Shown: positions 10,144-24,307, numbered from the stretch's first letter. The stretch is 64,000 bases of DNA from Subtercola lobariae (GCF_014640255.1 NZ_BMGP01000003.1:1-64000), one strand, 5' to 3'. The notes: a model not told the origin generated them from the letters alone. A program made the numbers and translations.

Positions 10144-11207
10144 CTGGTGGCCCCCGTGACCCCGGCTGCCGGCCGTGAAAGCGCTTCAGCCAGCTCGTCG
10201 GCCTGCTGCCGGATGCTCTGCTCAAGACCGCTCGGCCCTGCTTGCAATACCGAACGAGACACCGCCACCACGGTCGAGGCGGTCAGCGCACCGAAAACAG
10301 ACTGCACCTGATCGAACCGCGCCCCCTGAAAACCGAACCCTGGGGCGAGCACGGGAACGGCCGGCGTCGCCGCGAGCAGATCGCGGTCGATTCCGTAGTC
10401 GAGGAGGTTTTTCGTAGCACCAAGCACGAGACCGATGTTACCGAGCCGATCGCCGGCAGTACCGTGTTGGCCGTTGAATGTGGAAACTTCTGAGGCCACC
10501 AGCCCTGCTGTGGAAAACTCGGCAGCACCCGCCACGGAGTCCGCAGCGCCCGCCGAGGAGGCCGAATCGGCCGAACGCGTCGCGACCTGCGCCGTCTGCA
10601 ACGCGAACGACTCGGGGTTCGACGTCGCGCTCAGCACGAATGCGCCCTTACCCGCCGCTTCGGCCAGCTCGAAGACCGCCGTCAGCGATCCGACCCCGGC
10701 ATAGGCGGTCAGAGTTACCGCGTCGGCCTCGAGGGGCGAACCGGCCGCGAGCCAGGCTCGTCCATACGCCTCGGCACTCGTTCCGATGTCACCGCGCTTC
10801 GCATCTGCGATCACCAGAAGCCCTGCGGCACGACCAGCCGCCAGAACTTCTTCGAGTGCCGCGAAACCGGCGGCGCCATAGAGCTCATAGAAGGCGACCT
10901 GCGGCTTGATGATGCCGATGAGGCCGGCGGCGGCATCCACTACCCGAAGGCCGAACTCGCGCACGCCCGAAGCCGAGCGGGGCAGGCCCCATGCGTCGAG
11001 CAGGTAGTCGTGCGGGTCGATGCCCACGCAGAGCTGCCCGACGGTGCCGAAGGTCTCGGCCAGCCGCGCGCCGAAACCGCGCACAGCGGGTAGCTCGCCG
11101 TGGCCGCCGAGCGCCGTGGCCGACCCGCCGGCGCCAAGACGGCGATCGGCCGATGGCGGCTCAGAGACCGCCCCAGCCAGACCTTCGCCGTCTTCAGTGC
11201 TTGTCAC
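10140..11207 (-). CDS. pyrF: orotidine 5'-phosphate decarboxylase (subfamily 2)
   Basis: Decarboxylates OMP to UMP, the last de novo pyrimidine step. The actinobacterial type is recognised by [22 protein letters not shown], the [15 protein letters not shown] strand, the catalytic [22 protein letters not shown] (the DAKRGD Lys/Asp pair) and the APGFGFQGA phosphate site. It is longer than the usual 280 or so residues (355). An Ala/Ser-rich insertion of about 45 residues follows [14 protein letters not shown], and there is an N-terminal extension of about 45 residues. GTG start at 11205-11207, 30 nt after carB. Confidence 0.93.
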   Translation of the reverse strand: MTSTEDGEGLAGAVSEPPSADRRLGAGGSATALGGHGELPAVRGFGARLAETFGTVGQLCVGIDPHDYLLDAWGLPRSASGVREFGLRVVDAAAGLIGIIKPQVAFYELYGAAGFAALEEVLAAGRAAGLLVIADAKRGDIGTSAEAYGRAWLAAGSPLEADAVTLTAYAGVGSLTAVFELAEAAGKGAFVLSATSNPESFALQTAQVATRSADSASSAGAADSVAGAAEFSTAGLVASEVSTFNGQHGTAGDRLGNIGLVLGATKNLLDYGIDRDLLAATPAVPVLAPGFGFQGARFDQVQSVFGALTASTVVAVSRSVLQAGPSGLEQSIRQQADELAEALSRPAAGVTGATR

Positions 11208-11237
11208 AAGATCACGCTCGTCATACGACCTGGCCCG

Positions 11238-14572
<3,335 letters not shown>

Positions 14573-14573
<1 letters not shown>

Positions 14574-15718
14574 TACTGGTTTTCATCCTTCTGAATGTCG
14601 AGCACCATGTCTCTGAACCGGTCGAACAGGTACATCGAATCGTGCGGCCCTGCGGCCGCCTCCGGGTGGTATTGCACCGAGAACGCGTTGATGTCGAGGC
14701 AGCGGATGCCCTCCACCACATCATCGTTCAAACTCACGTGACTCACCTCGACCCGGCCGAACCCGGCCGGCGACTCGAGCACGCCTTCGCGCGGCGCATC
14801 GACCGCGAACCCGTGGTTCTGGCTGGTGATCTCTACCCGCCCGGTGGTGCGATCGAGCACGGGCTGGTTGATGCCGCGGTGCCCGAACGGCAGCTTGTAG
14901 GTGCCGAAGCCGAGCGCACGGCCGAGCAACTGATTGCCGAAGCAGATGCCGAAGTACGGCACGCCGGCGCGCAGAACGTCTTGCAGCACCGCCACATGGC
15001 CTTCGGATGCCTCGGGGTCGCCCGGCCCGTTCGAGTAGAACAGCGCGCTCGGCGAGAGCGCCAGAACTTCGTCGGTCGAGGCCGACTCCGGCAGTACTTC
15101 TACGTCGAAGCCGCGCGCTGCGAGGTAGTTCAGCGTGGACTTCTTCACCCCGAGGTCGAGCACAACCACAGATCCGATGCGTTCGGTGGTGGCAGGCACG
15201 GTGTACCGCTCGGCCGTCGATACGGTGCTCGAGAGGTTCAGCCCCGTCATTTCGGCGCCGGCCCGTACCAACTCGAGCTGAGCATCCGGTGCCAGCTCGA
15301 AGTCAGCACCCGAGAAGATGCCGGCTCTCATGGCTCCGGATGACCGGATGTGCCTTGTTACCGCCCGCGTGTCAATACCGCTGATGCCCACCACGTCGCC
15401 TCGAACGAGGTCGTCGTCGAGCGAGCGCGTGGCGCGAAAGTTCGAGACGATGCGCGAAGGGTCTCGCACGACGTAACCCGAGACCCAGATGCGACTCGAC
15501 TCGAGGTCTTCGTCGTTCGTTCCGGTGTTGCCGATGTGCGGGGCCGTCATCATGACGATCTGACCGGCGTACGACGGGTCGGTGAGCGTCTCTTGGTAGC
15601 CCGTCATGCCGGTTGCGAACACGGCCTCGCCGAACGTGCGGCCGCGGGCGCCATAGGCGCGCCCCACGTAGCGGTTGCCGTCTTCGAGAACGAATACTGC
15701 CGGTTCGGTAGCGATCAC
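14573..15718 (-). CDS. carA: carbamoyl phosphate synthase small (glutamine amidotransferase) subunit
   Basis: Hydrolyses glutamine and channels ammonia to CarB. The 381-residue protein has the N-terminal CarA domain ([38 protein letters not shown]) and a class I glutaminase domain with the nucleophile in [18 protein letters not shown] and the His-Glu pair in [16 protein letters not shown]. The GTG start overlaps the stop of the upstream PH-domain gene as GTGA. It sits in the pyrR-to-pyrF block. Confidence 0.97.
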
Positions 15719-16446
15719 GCGAGAGACCCTTCTTGCTTCGGAATGAGCGACTGAACGGTGCTGAGCACGCGCAGCGCGTCGGTGCCGTCGAGAATGCGAA
15801 CGTACGACTCGACGTCAGCGGTGCTGTGCGCGGCGAATGCCTCTGCTGCCGCCGCGCTTTCGGCTCGAGCTGTGTCGTCGTGGTGGTGGGCATCGACCTC
15901 GGCGCTCGCGGCGCTGGCGGCTGCAATGGCCTCGGTCGTGTCGTGCGCCGACTTCACCGCATCGGCGATGGCGGCCTTCTTCTCCCGGCGCGTTGCGCCG
16001 ACCGTCGCTGCCTTCAGGCGGGCTTTGTCGCTGCCGACGAGCGCGGTTGTCCAGTCGAGGCGGGTCAGGCCGCCGCTCTCGACCACCTTGTCGATGGTGA
16101 ACGTCGACGTGCCAATGGAACGAATCTGGGCGAGCGGAACGTAGACGTCTGGTTCGCCGTTCACCGAGATGGTGACGCCCTTCTGCCAGACGATGAACGT
16201 TCCCCGGCCGCGAAAGGCGAGGCCGGGCAGCGCGAGACGCTCGAGCGGCTTGTTCGCGGGGGTGGTGGCCACGTAGAGCATCTGCACTTCGAGCAACAGA
16301 TCACCGGCATCGGTCGGCGTCACGGTGTCGACCGTGAAGGCCGACTGGCGGCGTTTGCGCGCTCGCCAGGCGAGCGCCATGCCGATGTAGATGACGACGA
16401 GAATCGCCACAACGATGATGGCGGGAACGATCTGGTTCGGGTCCAT
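15715..16446 (-). CDS. membrane-anchored PH-like domain protein in the pyr operon
   Basis: A 243-residue protein with one N-terminal transmembrane helix (about residues 7-27, [20 protein letters not shown]), then a basic RARKRRQ stop-transfer and a small beta-rich PH-like region ([40 protein letters not shown]). The C-terminal part is Ala/Glu/His-rich and probably disordered. Its stop overlaps the carA start, and it begins one base after the pyrC stop, so it belongs to the transcription unit. A gene of this type between pyrC and carA is common in Micrococcales, but its role is unknown to me. Assignment as PH-like is from the fold-like pattern and gene position. Confidence 0.75.
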   Translation of the reverse strand: MDPNQIVPAIIVVAILVVIYIGMALAWRARKRRQSAFTVDTVTPTDAGDLLLEVQMLYVATTPANKPLERLALPGLAFRGRGTFIVWQKGVTISVNGEPDVYVPLAQIRSIGTSTFTIDKVVESGGLTRLDWTTALVGSDKARLKAATVGATRREKKAAIADAVKSAHDTTEAIAAASAASAEVDAHHHDDTARAESAAAAEAFAAHSTADVESYVRILDGTDALRVLSTVQSLIPKQEGSLA

Positions 16447-16447
16447 G

Positions 16448-17803
16448 TCAGTTACTTGCTTTCCATGCTTCGGCCTGAGCCGCGATTTCGTCGCTCGGCG
16501 CCACCTGGGCGGCGCGAACGGTGGGGTAGCCGTGGTGAAAGGTGTATTCCACCCGGCCAGAGAGGGTTCGCCCGAGGTACGGCGAGTTCGTGCTCTTGCC
16601 GGCGAGCCGGCCGAGGTCGAACGTGCTGGAGTTCGCGGGGTCGACCAGTGTGACGTTGGCGGGGGCGCCCACCTCGAAGTCGTGGGAGTGATCGGCGAGG
16701 CGGCCGATCTCTGCAGGGGTCTGCGACAGCACGCGAGCGAGGTCGGCCCAGCTGAGCAGGCCGGTGTCGATGAGGGCGGTCTGGGCGACGCTCAGCGCAG
16801 ACTCGAGGCCCACCATGCCGAAGCTCGCGGCATCCCACTCGGCCTCTTTCGACTCTTTCGGGTGCGGGGCGTGGTCGGTGGCGATGATGTCGATGGTGCC
16901 GTCGGCGAGCCCTTCCCGCAGAGCCTGAACGTCTTCGTCGCGGCGCAGCGGCGGGTTCACCTTGTAGCGCGCGTCGTAACTGCGAATGAGGTCTTCGGTG
17001 AGCAGCAGGTGATGCGGTGTCGCCTCGGCCGTCACGGTGATGCCACGCGACTTCGCCCAGCGGATGACCTCCACCGAGCCCGCGGTCGAAACATGACACA
17101 CGTGCAGGCGTGCACCCACGTGTTCGGCGAGCAGCACATCGCGGGCGATGATCGACTCCTCGGCCACCGCCGGCCAGCCCTTCAGCCCGAGCTCGCTACT
17201 GAGTGCGCCCTCGTTCATCTGGGCGTTCTCGGTCAGCCTAGGATCTTGGGCGTGCTGCGCCACGACGCCGTCGAACGTGCGCACGTATTCGAGCGAGCGC
17301 CGCATCAGCAGCGAGTCGTGCACGCATTTGCCGTCGTCGGAGAAGACCCGCACCTGGGCACGGGAGTGCGCCATGGCGCCGATCTCGCTGAGACGCTCGC
17401 CCGCGAGGCCCACGGTGACGGCGCCGATCGGGCGCACGGTGGCGTACCCCGCCGCGTCGCCGAGCGCCTGAACCTGCTCGACCACACCGGCGGTGTCGGA
17501 GACGGGCATGGTGTTCGCCATCGCGAACACGCTGGTGAAGCCGCCGGCCGCCGCGGCACGAGAGCCGGTGAGCACGGTTTCGCTCTGCTCGAATCCGGGC
17601 TCGCGAAGGTGGGTGTGCAGGTCGACGAGACCGGGGAGGGCCACGAGACCGTCGGCGTCGATGGTGGTGATGCCGAGGCCCTCGTCGAGGTTCGTGCCCA
17701 CGGCGGTGATGCGGGCATCCTGAACCAGCAGGTCGGCCCGGGCACCGTTCGGCAATGTCGCACCCGAGATGAGGTACGTCGCCCGTGCGGGTGTGGTCGT
17801 CAC
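16448..17803 (-). CDS. pyrC: dihydroorotase (type I)
   Basis: Cyclises N-carbamoyl-aspartate to dihydroorotate. The 451-residue amidohydrolase shows the metal-binding [12 protein letters not shown], the [20 protein letters not shown] strand with a metal histidine, and the [18 protein letters not shown] catalytic Asp/His motif. These are typical of the class I multimer-free bacterial enzymes. GTG start at 17801-17803 overlapping the pyrB stop (GTGA). Confidence 0.97.
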   Translation of the reverse strand: MTTTPARATYLISGATLPNGARADLLVQDARITAVGTNLDEGLGITTIDADGLVALPGLVDLHTHLREPGFEQSETVLTGSRAAAAGGFTSVFAMANTMPVSDTAGVVEQVQALGDAAGYATVRPIGAVTVGLAGERLSEIGAMAHSRAQVRVFSDDGKCVHDSLLMRRSLEYVRTFDGVVAQHAQDPRLTENAQMNEGALSSELGLKGWPAVAEESIIARDVLLAEHVGARLHVCHVSTAGSVEVIRWAKSRGITVTAEATPHHLLLTEDLIRSYDARYKVNPPLRRDEDVQALREGLADGTIDIIATDHAPHPKESKEAEWDAASFGMVGLESALSVAQTALIDTGLLSWADLARVLSQTPAEIGRLADHSHDFEVGAPANVTLVDPANSSTFDLGRLAGKSTNSPYLGRTLSGRVEYTFHHGYPTVRAAQVAPSDEIAAQAEAWKASN

Positions 17804-18804
17804 AGCAGAGCCTCTCGATCGCCAGACAGCAGCAGGTAGAGCACGGCCATCCGTATTGACACCCCGTTGGTGACCTGCTCGAGCACGGTCGACTGGGCAG
17901 AATCAGCCGCGGCGGCCGAAATCTCGAGGCCGCGGTTCATGGGGCCGGGGTGCATGACAATCGTATCGGGGGCGAGGGCCTGAAATCGCACGTCGTCAAG
18001 GCCCCACTCGCGGGCGTACTCGCGGGCGTTCGGAAAGAAAGCCGCGTTCATGCGTTCGCTCTGAATGCGCAGCATCATCACGACGTCGGGCTTAACCTCG
18101 GCGAGAGTCTGGTCGAGGTCGTACGAGATGGCGGCCGGCCAGGTGTCGGCGCCGAACGGAACCAGGGTGGCCGGGGCGACGAAGGTGACGTGGGCGCCGA
18201 GGGTTTCGAGCAACCAGAGGTTCGAGCGGGCGACCCGGGAGTGCAGAATGTCGCCGACGATCACCACGCTGATGCCGTCGAGGTCGCGGCCGCGGCTGCC
18301 GCCGTTCGTGCCGCTTGTGCCGCCGGTCGTGCCGCTTGTGCCGCCGGTCGTGCCGAACAGTCGGCGGCGCATGGTGAAGGCGTCGAGCAGGGCCTGAGTC
18401 GGATGCTCGTGGGTGCCATCACCCGCATTCACGATGGGGGCGTCGATCCACCCCGTCTCGGCCAGTAGTTGAGGCGCACCGCTCGACTGGTGCCTGATGA
18501 CCACGCCATCGGCGCCCATCGCGGCGAGCGTCTGGGCGGTGTCTTTGAGGCTCTCGCCCTTCGAGACGCTGGAGCCTTTGGCGCTGAAGTTGATGACGTC
18601 TGCGCTCAGCCGTTTTGCGGCGGCCTCGAACGAGATGCGGGTGCGGGTCGAGTCTTCGAAGAACAGGTTCACGACGGTTTTGCCGCGCAGGGTGGGGAGC
18701 TTCTTGACCTCGCGGTTCGACACCTCGGCCATGTCTTCGGCGATGTCGAGAATCTGAATCGCGGCGTCGCGGCTGAGGTGCCGCGTGCTGAGCAGGTGCC
18801 TCAT
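17800..18804 (-). CDS. pyrB: aspartate carbamoyltransferase catalytic subunit
   Basis: Joins carbamoyl phosphate and aspartate. The 334 residues contain the carbamoyl phosphate loop [13 protein letters not shown], the [11 protein letters not shown] loop, the [20 protein letters not shown] motif and [13 protein letters not shown]. Oddity: after [13 protein letters not shown], between the two domains, there is an insertion of about 20 residues built of GTTGGTS repeats and encoded by a 21-bp tandem duplication (18308-18349). Similar family members go straight from RRR-x-G to L-x-G-x-x-V. No pyrI-like regulatory subunit is nearby. ATG overlaps the pyrR stop (ATGA). Confidence 0.96.
   Translation of the reverse strand: MRHLLSTRHLSRDAAIQILDIAEDMAEVSNREVKKLPTLRGKTVVNLFFEDSTRTRISFEAAAKRLSADVINFSAKGSSVSKGESLKDTAQTLAAMGADGVVIRHQSSGAPQLLAETGWIDAPIVNAGDGTHEHPTQALLDAFTMRRRLFGTTGGTSGTTGGTSGTNGGSRGRDLDGISVVIVGDILHSRVARSNLWLLETLGAHVTFVAPATLVPFGADTWPAAISYDLDQTLAEVKPDVVMMLRIQSERMNAAFFPNAREYAREWGLDDVRFQALAPDTIVMHPGPMNRGLEISAAAADSAQSTVLEQVTNGVSIRMAVLYLLLSGDREALL
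18308..18349. repeat. perfect 21-bp tandem duplication inside pyrB
   Basis: GTGCCGCTTGTGCCGCCGGT plus C occurs at 18308-18328 and again at 18329-18349, with a third partial copy running on to 18354. It encodes the Gly/Thr insertion in PyrB and preserves the frame. Confidence 0.9.
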
Positions 18805-19442
18805 CGGGTGCCCCCCGCGGTGTCGCTTGTGTTCGAGGCGTCGGCGGGGCGCGCGCTCGGCGCTGCGTCGGCGCTGCGAGTGTCGGCGCTGCTGCGGGCC
18901 TCGCCGCTGCGAGTCTCGATGCTGACCTCTTCGACCTCGTCGAGTTCGGCCAGCCGCACGTTGATGCGTTCGTCGGTCGAGGTGGGCAGGTTCTTGCCCA
19001 CGAAGTCGGCCCGAATGGGCAATTCGCGGTGGCCGCGGTCGACCAGCACCGCGAGCCGCACGATTCGCGGGCGACCGATGTCGCTGAGCGCATCCAGTGC
19101 CGCCCGAATGGTGCGCCCCGAGTACAGCACGTCGTCGACGAGCACCACGGTCTTGCCGTCGACTCCCCCGGCCGGAATCTGCGTGGGCCGCGGCGTGCGG
19201 GTGAGGTTTCGCGACAGATCGTCGCGGTACATGGTGGCGTCGAGTGCGCCCACCAGCGCTTTCGGTGCATCGGGCTCGATGCGCTGGATGATCGCCCCGA
19301 TGCGCTGCGCGAGAAAAACTCCCCGCGTCGGCACCCCGAGTATCACGAGATCGTCGGCACCCCGGTTGGACTCCAGAATCTCGTGAGAGATTCGAGTCAA
19401 CGCCCGGGTCATATCAGCCTGAGACAGCACAACGCGCGCCAT
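18801..19442 (-). CDS. pyrR: PyrR bifunctional pyr regulator / uracil phosphoribosyltransferase
   Basis: An RNA-binding regulator that senses UMP/UTP and PRPP, with weak uracil phosphoribosyltransferase activity. The type I PRTase fold is visible, including [17 protein letters not shown] and the PRPP motif [20 protein letters not shown], then [24 protein letters not shown]. Family length is about 180; here 213, because a C-terminal Ser/Ala/Arg-rich tail of about 40 residues is added after [12 protein letters not shown]. It is the first gene of the pyrR-pyrB-pyrC-PH-carA-carB-pyrF block and carries a candidate PyrR-binding hairpin at its own ribosome-binding site. Confidence 0.95.
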   Translation of the reverse strand: MARVVLSQADMTRALTRISHEILESNRGADDLVILGVPTRGVFLAQRIGAIIQRIEPDAPKALVGALDATMYRDDLSRNLTRTPRPTQIPAGGVDGKTVVLVDDVLYSGRTIRAALDALSDIGRPRIVRLAVLVDRGHRELPIRADFVGKNLPTSTDERINVRLAELDEVEEVSIETRSGEARSSADTRSADAAPSARPADASNTSDTAGGTR

Positions 19443-19475
19443 ACTCCGCCCCTTCCCCGCCTCACAGGGCGGAAC
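19443..19475 (-). promoter_or_regulatory. candidate PyrR-binding hairpin overlapping the pyrR Shine-Dalgarno
   Basis: Read on the minus strand, CCGCC-CTGTGA-GGCGG (19457-19472) forms a 5-bp GC stem, extendable by U-G pairs. The loop side CCCUGUGAGGC matches the PyrR-binding consensus UCCNGNGAGGY at 10 of 11 positions. It is followed directly by GGAAGGGGCGGAGT and the pyrR ATG, so protein bound there would cover the ribosome site, as described for mycobacterial pyr translation control. Confidence 0.6.
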
Positions 19476-19500
19476 TTAAAGGTTTTCGGTACGCACTAGC

Positions 19501-19923
19501 TTAGTGGGTGACGCCCTTCGAGGAGGCGATTTTGGCCAGGATGCCGTTGATGAAGGAGGCGGAGGCCTCCGTCGACATCGACTGGGCGGCCTCGACGGCC
19601 TCGGCGATGGCCACGTTGTCGGGCACGCCGTCGTTGTAGAGAATCTCCCAGATGCCGATGCGCAGCAGGGCACGGTCGATGTGCGGCATGCGACCGAGAG
19701 TCCAGCCGACGGCGTACGTTTCGATGAGTTCGTCGATTTCGTAGCCGTGCGCCACCACCCCGTCGACGATCTCGCGGGCGTAGAGCCACGAGGCCTCGCG
19801 GGCGGGTTCGGTCAGCGCCCTAGCCGCCTCGGCTGCGAGGGATTCGTTGATGGAGATCTGCCGAACATCCGCCGCGTAGAGAACGTCGAGGGCGCGTTTG
19901 CGTGCCTTTGTGCGTGCGCTCAT
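19501..19923 (-). CDS. nusB: transcription antitermination protein NusB
   Basis: Binds boxA RNA with NusE in rRNA antitermination. The 140-residue all-helical product starts ARTKARKRALDVLYAADVRQ and ends with the canonical RIGIWEILYNDGVPDNVAIAEAVEAAQSMS helix pair. It starts 9 nt after the efp stop and ends 58 nt before pyrR. Confidence 0.96.
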   Translation of the reverse strand: MSARTKARKRALDVLYAADVRQISINESLAAEAARALTEPAREASWLYAREIVDGVVAHGYEIDELIETYAVGWTLGRMPHIDRALLRIGIWEILYNDGVPDNVAIAEAVEAAQSMSTEASASFINGILAKIASSKGVTH

Positions 19924-19932
19924 GAAGGCAGA

Positions 19933-20502
19933 TCAGCCCTTGTCGCTGACGCGGCCGAGGTAGTCGCCTGTGCGGGTGTCGACCTTGACCTTGGTGCCCT
20001 GCTCGAGAAAGAGCGGAACCTGAATCTGGTGCCCGGTCTCGACCGTTGCGGGCTTGGTTCCGCCAGTGGAGCGGTCGCCCTGCAGACCGGGCTCGGTGTA
20101 GGTGATTTCGAGGATGACCGAGGCCGGCAGTTCGACGTACAGAGGTGCGTCTTCGTGCAGGGCGATGGTGGCCATCTGGTTCTCGAGCATGTAATTCGCG
20201 GCATCGCCGACAACCGCGTCGGTCACGGTCAGTTGCTCGTAGGTGTCGGTGTCCATGAACACGAAGTCTTGGCCGTCGTTATAGAGGTACTGGTAGTCGC
20301 GGCGGTCGACGTTGGCCGTCTCGATCTTTGCGCCGGCGTTGAACGTGCGGTCGACGACCTTGCCCGAGACGACGTTCTTGATCTTGGTGCGAACGAACGC
20401 GCCGCCCTTACCGGGTTTGACGTGCTGAAACTCGATGACAGCCCAGAGCTGCCCGTCGATCTTCATCACTACGCCGTTGCTGATGTCGCTTGTCGAAGCC
20501 AT
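19933..20502 (-). CDS. efp: translation elongation factor P
   Basis: Relieves ribosome stalling at polyproline. The ATG at 20500-20502 gives the canonical start [18 protein letters not shown]; upstream in-frame codons are not conserved. The three OB/KOW domains are visible, and the loop [13 protein letters not shown] holds the lysine at the tip. Actinobacterial EF-P is generally not modified by EpmA. Product 189 residues. The co-directional neighbours aroQ and nusB are the usual actinobacterial order. Confidence 0.96.
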   Translation of the reverse strand: MASTSDISNGVVMKIDGQLWAVIEFQHVKPGKGGAFVRTKIKNVVSGKVVDRTFNAGAKIETANVDRRDYQYLYNDGQDFVFMDTDTYEQLTVTDAVVGDAANYMLENQMATIALHEDAPLYVELPASVILEITYTEPGLQGDRSTGGTKPATVETGHQIQVPLFLEQGTKVKVDTRTGDYLGRVSDKG

Positions 20503-20635
20503 TCCGGGGTACATCCATTCATTCTGTTGAGAAAGTGCGGGGGCCGCTGACGGCCCGACATACCAGTGTAGTCGAGCAATCGTTGCGTGGCTGAGAAGGC
20601 GGTCAGACTGCCGAGCGGGTGCCGACGATTGGCAG

Positions 20636-21136
20636 TCAGCCGATTGTGCGGATGATCTGATCGAGCGCGAGCCGGTACGAGTCGAAACCGAACCCCGCGA
20701 TGACACCCGTAGCCACGGCCGAGATTACGCTGTTGTGCCGAAACGACTCCCGGGCATGCGGGTTCGAGATGTGTACCTCGATCAGCGGCAGACCCGCCTT
20801 CGTCACCATGGCCGCTGCGTCACGAAGCCCGTACGAGTAATGCGTGAATGCGGCGGGGTTCAGGATGACCGGGGTGCGGGCATCCACGGCCCCATGAAGC
20901 CACCCGATCAGTTCACCCTCGTCATCGGTCTGGCGCACCTCGATGCTGACGCCGTCGGGTGCCGCCTCGCCGAGCTGTTTGGTGAGGGCGACGAGGTCTT
21001 GACTGCCGTAGACGTCGGGTTCGCGGCTGCCGAGGCGACCGAGGTTCGGGCCGTTGAGCACGAGTACGGTCAACGAGCCGACCGAAGCGGCCGACCCGAC
21101 CGAGCCAGTCGAGCTGGCAGAGCCGAGCTCGCTCAC
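20636..21136 (-). CDS. aroQ: 3-dehydroquinate dehydratase, type II
   Basis: Third shikimate step. Type II enzyme motifs are [23 protein letters not shown], the flexible-loop Tyr, the [17 protein letters not shown] strand, [11 protein letters not shown] and [19 protein letters not shown]. The start is taken as the GTG at 21134-21136, which overlaps the aroB stop (GTGA). This adds about 22 Ser/Gly/Ala/Val residues before the conserved core, one of several such tails in this window. Product 166 residues. Confidence 0.95.
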   Translation of the reverse strand: MSELGSASSTGSVGSAASVGSLTVLVLNGPNLGRLGSREPDVYGSQDLVALTKQLGEAAPDGVSIEVRQTDDEGELIGWLHGAVDARTPVILNPAAFTHYSYGLRDAAAMVTKAGLPLIEVHISNPHARESFRHNSVISAVATGVIAGFGFDSYRLALDQIIRTIG

Positions 21137-22365
21137 GACCCGATCTCCTGGTAGGCCGCGAACAACAGCGAAGTCTCGGGGCCGGTGAGCACCGTGGGCT
21201 TGCCGATGTCGTCGAGCACGATGAAGCGCAGCATCGCCCCGCGCGCCTTCTTGTCGCGTTGCATCGCGGCAAGCAGGGTGTTCCAGCGGCCGACCGGGTA
21301 GGTCGTCGGCAGCGTGAGCGACTCGAGAATGCGCCGGTGGCGGTCGACAGCTTCGTCGCTCAGGCTGCCGGTAAGCCGCCCGAGTTCGGCCGCGAAGACC
21401 ATGCCCACGGCGACCGCTGCGCCGTGCCGCCACTGGTAGCGCTCGGTATGTTCGATGGCGTGCCCGAGGGTGTGCCCGTAGTTCAGAATCTCGCGGAGCC
21501 CCGCTTCGCGGAAGTCTTCGCTCACCACGCGCGCCTTCAGGCCGATCGACAGCTCGACGACGCGCCTGAACTGCGGCGTCGTCGGGTCGGTGGCGGCGGC
21601 CACATCGGCCTCGAGAATGTCGAGAATCTCCGTTTCGCCGATGAAGCCGGCCTTCGCGATCTCGGCGAAGCCGGCGAGCAGGTCGTTCTTCGGCAGGCTG
21701 ACCAGGGTGTCGAGGTCGGCCAACACCGCAGTGGGCGCGTAGAAGGCGCCGACGAGGTTCTTGCCCTCTGCCGTGTTGATGCCGGTCTTTCCGCCGACGG
21801 CTGCGTCGACCATGCCGAGCACGGTGGTGGGAGCCTGAATGAGCTGAACCCCGCGCAGCCAGGTGGCGGCGACGAAGCCTGCCAGGTCGGTGGTCGCTCC
21901 CCCGCCGAAACCCACGATGGCGTCTGACCGGGTGAAGTCGGCCTGACCGAGAATCTGCCAGAGAAACGACGCCACTTCGACGCGCTTGGCGCCTTCGCCG
22001 TCGGGAACCTCGGCGAGCAGCACCTCGTAGTCGCCCTTGAGTTCGTCACGCAGCGCACCGGCCCAGTCGGCGAGCGGCGGAGCGTGCACGATGAGCACCT
22101 TACGCACGCCAGGGGCGAACGTGTCGCGGAGGCCGGCGAGCACGCCGCGACCCACGATGATGTCGTACGAACCCGTTTCGCCGCCCACGGGCACCGGTGT
22201 CGACGCCGAGGTCGTGGCGCTTCCGGTTGCCGCCGCGGTAGCAGCCGAAGCGCCGTCGGCAGTGGCAGCAGTGCCAGCGGCAGTGTCTGCCACAGAAGCG
22301 GTACCGGCTGCTGCGGCAGCAGCCGAACCGGCCACCCGGATGATCGTGGGGCTGTCGATGGTCAT
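21133..22365 (-). CDS. aroB: 3-dehydroquinate synthase with Ala/Thr-rich N-terminal insertion
   Basis: Converts DAHP to 3-dehydroquinate, NAD-dependent. Conserved parts: [44 protein letters not shown], the [22 protein letters not shown] metal histidines and [17 protein letters not shown]. The ATG at 22363-22365 overlaps the aroK stop and has an AAGGAG 6 nt upstream. The first ten residues ([11 protein letters not shown]) resemble an ordinary AroB start, but about 55 residues of Ala/Thr/Gly/Ser lie between them and the usual YDIIVGRGV. The insertion therefore splits the normal N-terminal strand region. Total 410 residues against the usual 350-365. Confidence 0.94.
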   Translation of the reverse strand: MTIDSPTIIRVAGSAAAAAAGTASVADTAAGTAATADGASAATAAATGSATTSASTPVPVGGETGSYDIIVGRGVLAGLRDTFAPGVRKVLIVHAPPLADWAGALRDELKGDYEVLLAEVPDGEGAKRVEVASFLWQILGQADFTRSDAIVGFGGGATTDLAGFVAATWLRGVQLIQAPTTVLGMVDAAVGGKTGINTAEGKNLVGAFYAPTAVLADLDTLVSLPKNDLLAGFAEIAKAGFIGETEILDILEADVAAATDPTTPQFRRVVELSIGLKARVVSEDFREAGLREILNYGHTLGHAIEHTERYQWRHGAAVAVGMVFAAELGRLTGSLSDEAVDRHRRILESLTLPTTYPVGRWNTLLAAMQRDKKARGAMLRFIVLDDIGKPTVLTGPETSLLFAAYQEIGS

Positions 22366-22865
22366 ACTGTCTCCTTGGCGAGCTGGCTGCGCACCCACGT
22401 CGCGACATCGGCTGCGATGTCGTCGGCGGGGCGGTGTGACGTGTCGATGGTGAGGTCGGCGAGGCCGGCGTACAGATCGTGGCGGGCGTGCTCGATGCGC
22501 TCCCAGGCGGCGACGTCGGGTACGAGCGGGCGGTTCGATCCGCCGAGACGCGCGCCTACGGCCTCCGCCGTTGCGGTGAACAGCACCACGAGGCATCCGT
22601 CGAGGTCGAGCTGGGTCGCACGGTTCAGCACAGCGCCGCCGCCGAACGAAACGACGCCGCCCTCGGCGAGGGCCTGAACGACTTCGGCGCGTTCGATCTC
22701 GCGAAAGGCCGGTTCGCCGAGCGTTTCGAAGATGGCGGGAATGGGCCCGTGCGCGGCGACGATCTGCTTATCGGTGTCGGTGAACGGCAACTCGAGCAAA
22801 CGCGCAACGCGTCGCCCGATGCGGGTCTTGCCGGCCGCCGGCGGCCCGATGATGACGACGGTCAC
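22362..22865 (-). CDS. aroK: shikimate kinase
   Basis: Phosphorylates shikimate with ATP. The 167-residue P-loop kinase has GPPAAGKTRIGRRVARLL (Walker A), the shikimate-binding FTDTDKQI and REIE, the FGGGAVLNR motif and the RPLV lid arginine. The GTG at 22863-22865 is the only reasonable start directly before VVIIGPPAAGK. A 136-nt gap to aroC (22866-23001) holds no recognisable gene. Confidence 0.93.
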   Translation of the reverse strand: MTVVIIGPPAAGKTRIGRRVARLLELPFTDTDKQIVAAHGPIPAIFETLGEPAFREIERAEVVQALAEGGVVSFGGGAVLNRATQLDLDGCLVVLFTATAEAVGARLGGSNRPLVPDVAAWERIEHARHDLYAGLADLTIDTSHRPADDIAADVATWVRSQLAKETV

Positions 22866-23001
22866 GGCAGAGTCACTGCGCGGTCGATGCCGCGGCCGGA
22901 TTGCTGGCGCGACCACCCGCCGCTTTCTATCACGATTTCCCGCGGCACGGTGGTCGCCTGCGCGAGGTCGCGGGCCGGTGCCGACGCATGTGTGCGGGGC
23001 A

Positions 23002-24222
23002 TCACGGCTGCTCGACGGGCTCGCCGACGCTCGCAGAACCGGTTCGCAGAGCATCCGGAATCGCGGCGAGGTACGAGTCGAGGTTGCGACGCGTCTCGGT
23101 GATGGAGTCGCCGCCGAACTTCTCTTGCACGGCGTTCGCCAGCACGAGTGCCACCATCGCCTCGGCCACCACGCCCGCCGCCGGAACCGCGCAGACGTCA
23201 GAACGTTGGTGGTGGGCAGCAGCGGCGCCGCCGGTGGCGACGTCGACCGTGCGGAGCGCGTGCGGAATCGTGGCGATGGGCTTCATGCCCGCGCGCACCC
23301 GCAGCACTGTGCCAGTGCTCATGCCGCCCTCGGTGCCGCCGGCCTTATCGCTCGAGCGCTCGATCTCGCCGTCGATCTCGAAGAGTTCATCGTGCGCTTG
23401 TGACCCGCGACGGGTGGTTGTGAGAAATCCGTCACCCACCTCGACACCTTTGATGGCCTGGATGCCCATCAGCGCGCCCGCGAGCTGCGAGTCGAGTCGG
23501 CGATCCCAGTGCACGTGCGAGCCGAGGCCCGGTGGCAGCCCGTAGGCGAGCACCTCGACCACGCCGCCGAGCGTGTCGCCCTCTTTCTGGGCGTCATCCA
23601 CTTCGGCCACCATCAGGGCCGAGGTTTCGGGGTCGAAGCAGCGCAGCGGGTCGGCGTCGAGCAGGTCGACATCGGCAGGCGTGGGTAGCGCAGAACCTTC
23701 GGGCACGCGAACGGGCCCGATGGCGAGGGTGTGGCTGACGAGCGTGATGTCGAGCGCCCCGAGAAACTGGCGTGCGACAGCGCCGAGCGCAACACGCGCC
23801 GCAGTCTCGCGTGCACTGGCCCGCTCGAGAATGGGCCGTGCTTCGTCGAAGGCGTACTTCTGCATGCCCACGAGGTCGGCATGCCCCGGCCTCGGCCGTG
23901 TCAAAGCGGCACCTCGGCCGGCACTCGGCACATAGTTCTCGATGGGCTCAGAGTTCATCACCTCGGTCCACTTCGGCCACTCGGTATTGCCGACGCGAAT
24001 AGCCACCGGGCTGCCCAAGGTGAAGCCGTGCACGACTCCACCCGAAACGGTGACCTCGTCTTCTTCGAACTTCATGCGCGCGCCTCGGCCGTAACCGAGT
24101 TTGCGGCGCGCCAGATCGGTGCGGATATCGTGAAGGGTGACCGGGATTCCAGACGGCAGGCCCTCAATGATGGCAATGAGTTCGGGGCCGTGGGATTCAC
24201 CGGCGGTGAGCCAACGAAGCAT
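23002..24222 (-). CDS. aroC: chorismate synthase
   Basis: Last shikimate step, flavin-dependent. The 406 residues show all three family signatures: [20 protein letters not shown], the [51 protein letters not shown] region, and [26 protein letters not shown] start at 24220-24222. It follows aroE after an 85-nt spacer containing short GGCCCACA repeats. Confidence 0.97.
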   Translation of the reverse strand: MLRWLTAGESHGPELIAIIEGLPSGIPVTLHDIRTDLARRKLGYGRGARMKFEEDEVTVSGGVVHGFTLGSPVAIRVGNTEWPKWTEVMNSEPIENYVPSAGRGAALTRPRPGHADLVGMQKYAFDEARPILERASARETAARVALGAVARQFLGALDITLVSHTLAIGPVRVPEGSALPTPADVDLLDADPLRCFDPETSALMVAEVDDAQKEGDTLGGVVEVLAYGLPPGLGSHVHWDRRLDSQLAGALMGIQAIKGVEVGDGFLTTTRRGSQAHDELFEIDGEIERSSDKAGGTEGGMSTGTVLRVRAGMKPIATIPHALRTVDVATGGAAAAHHQRSDVCAVPAAGVVAEAMVALVLANAVQEKFGGDSITETRRNLDSYLAAIPDALRTGSASVGEPVEQP

Positions 24223-24307
24223 GCCTCAATCCTCCCACAGACCCGGTTGACCCTCCCACACGAGAACTAGCCAGGCCCACACGAGGTCAGGCCCACACCA
24301 GACTGGG

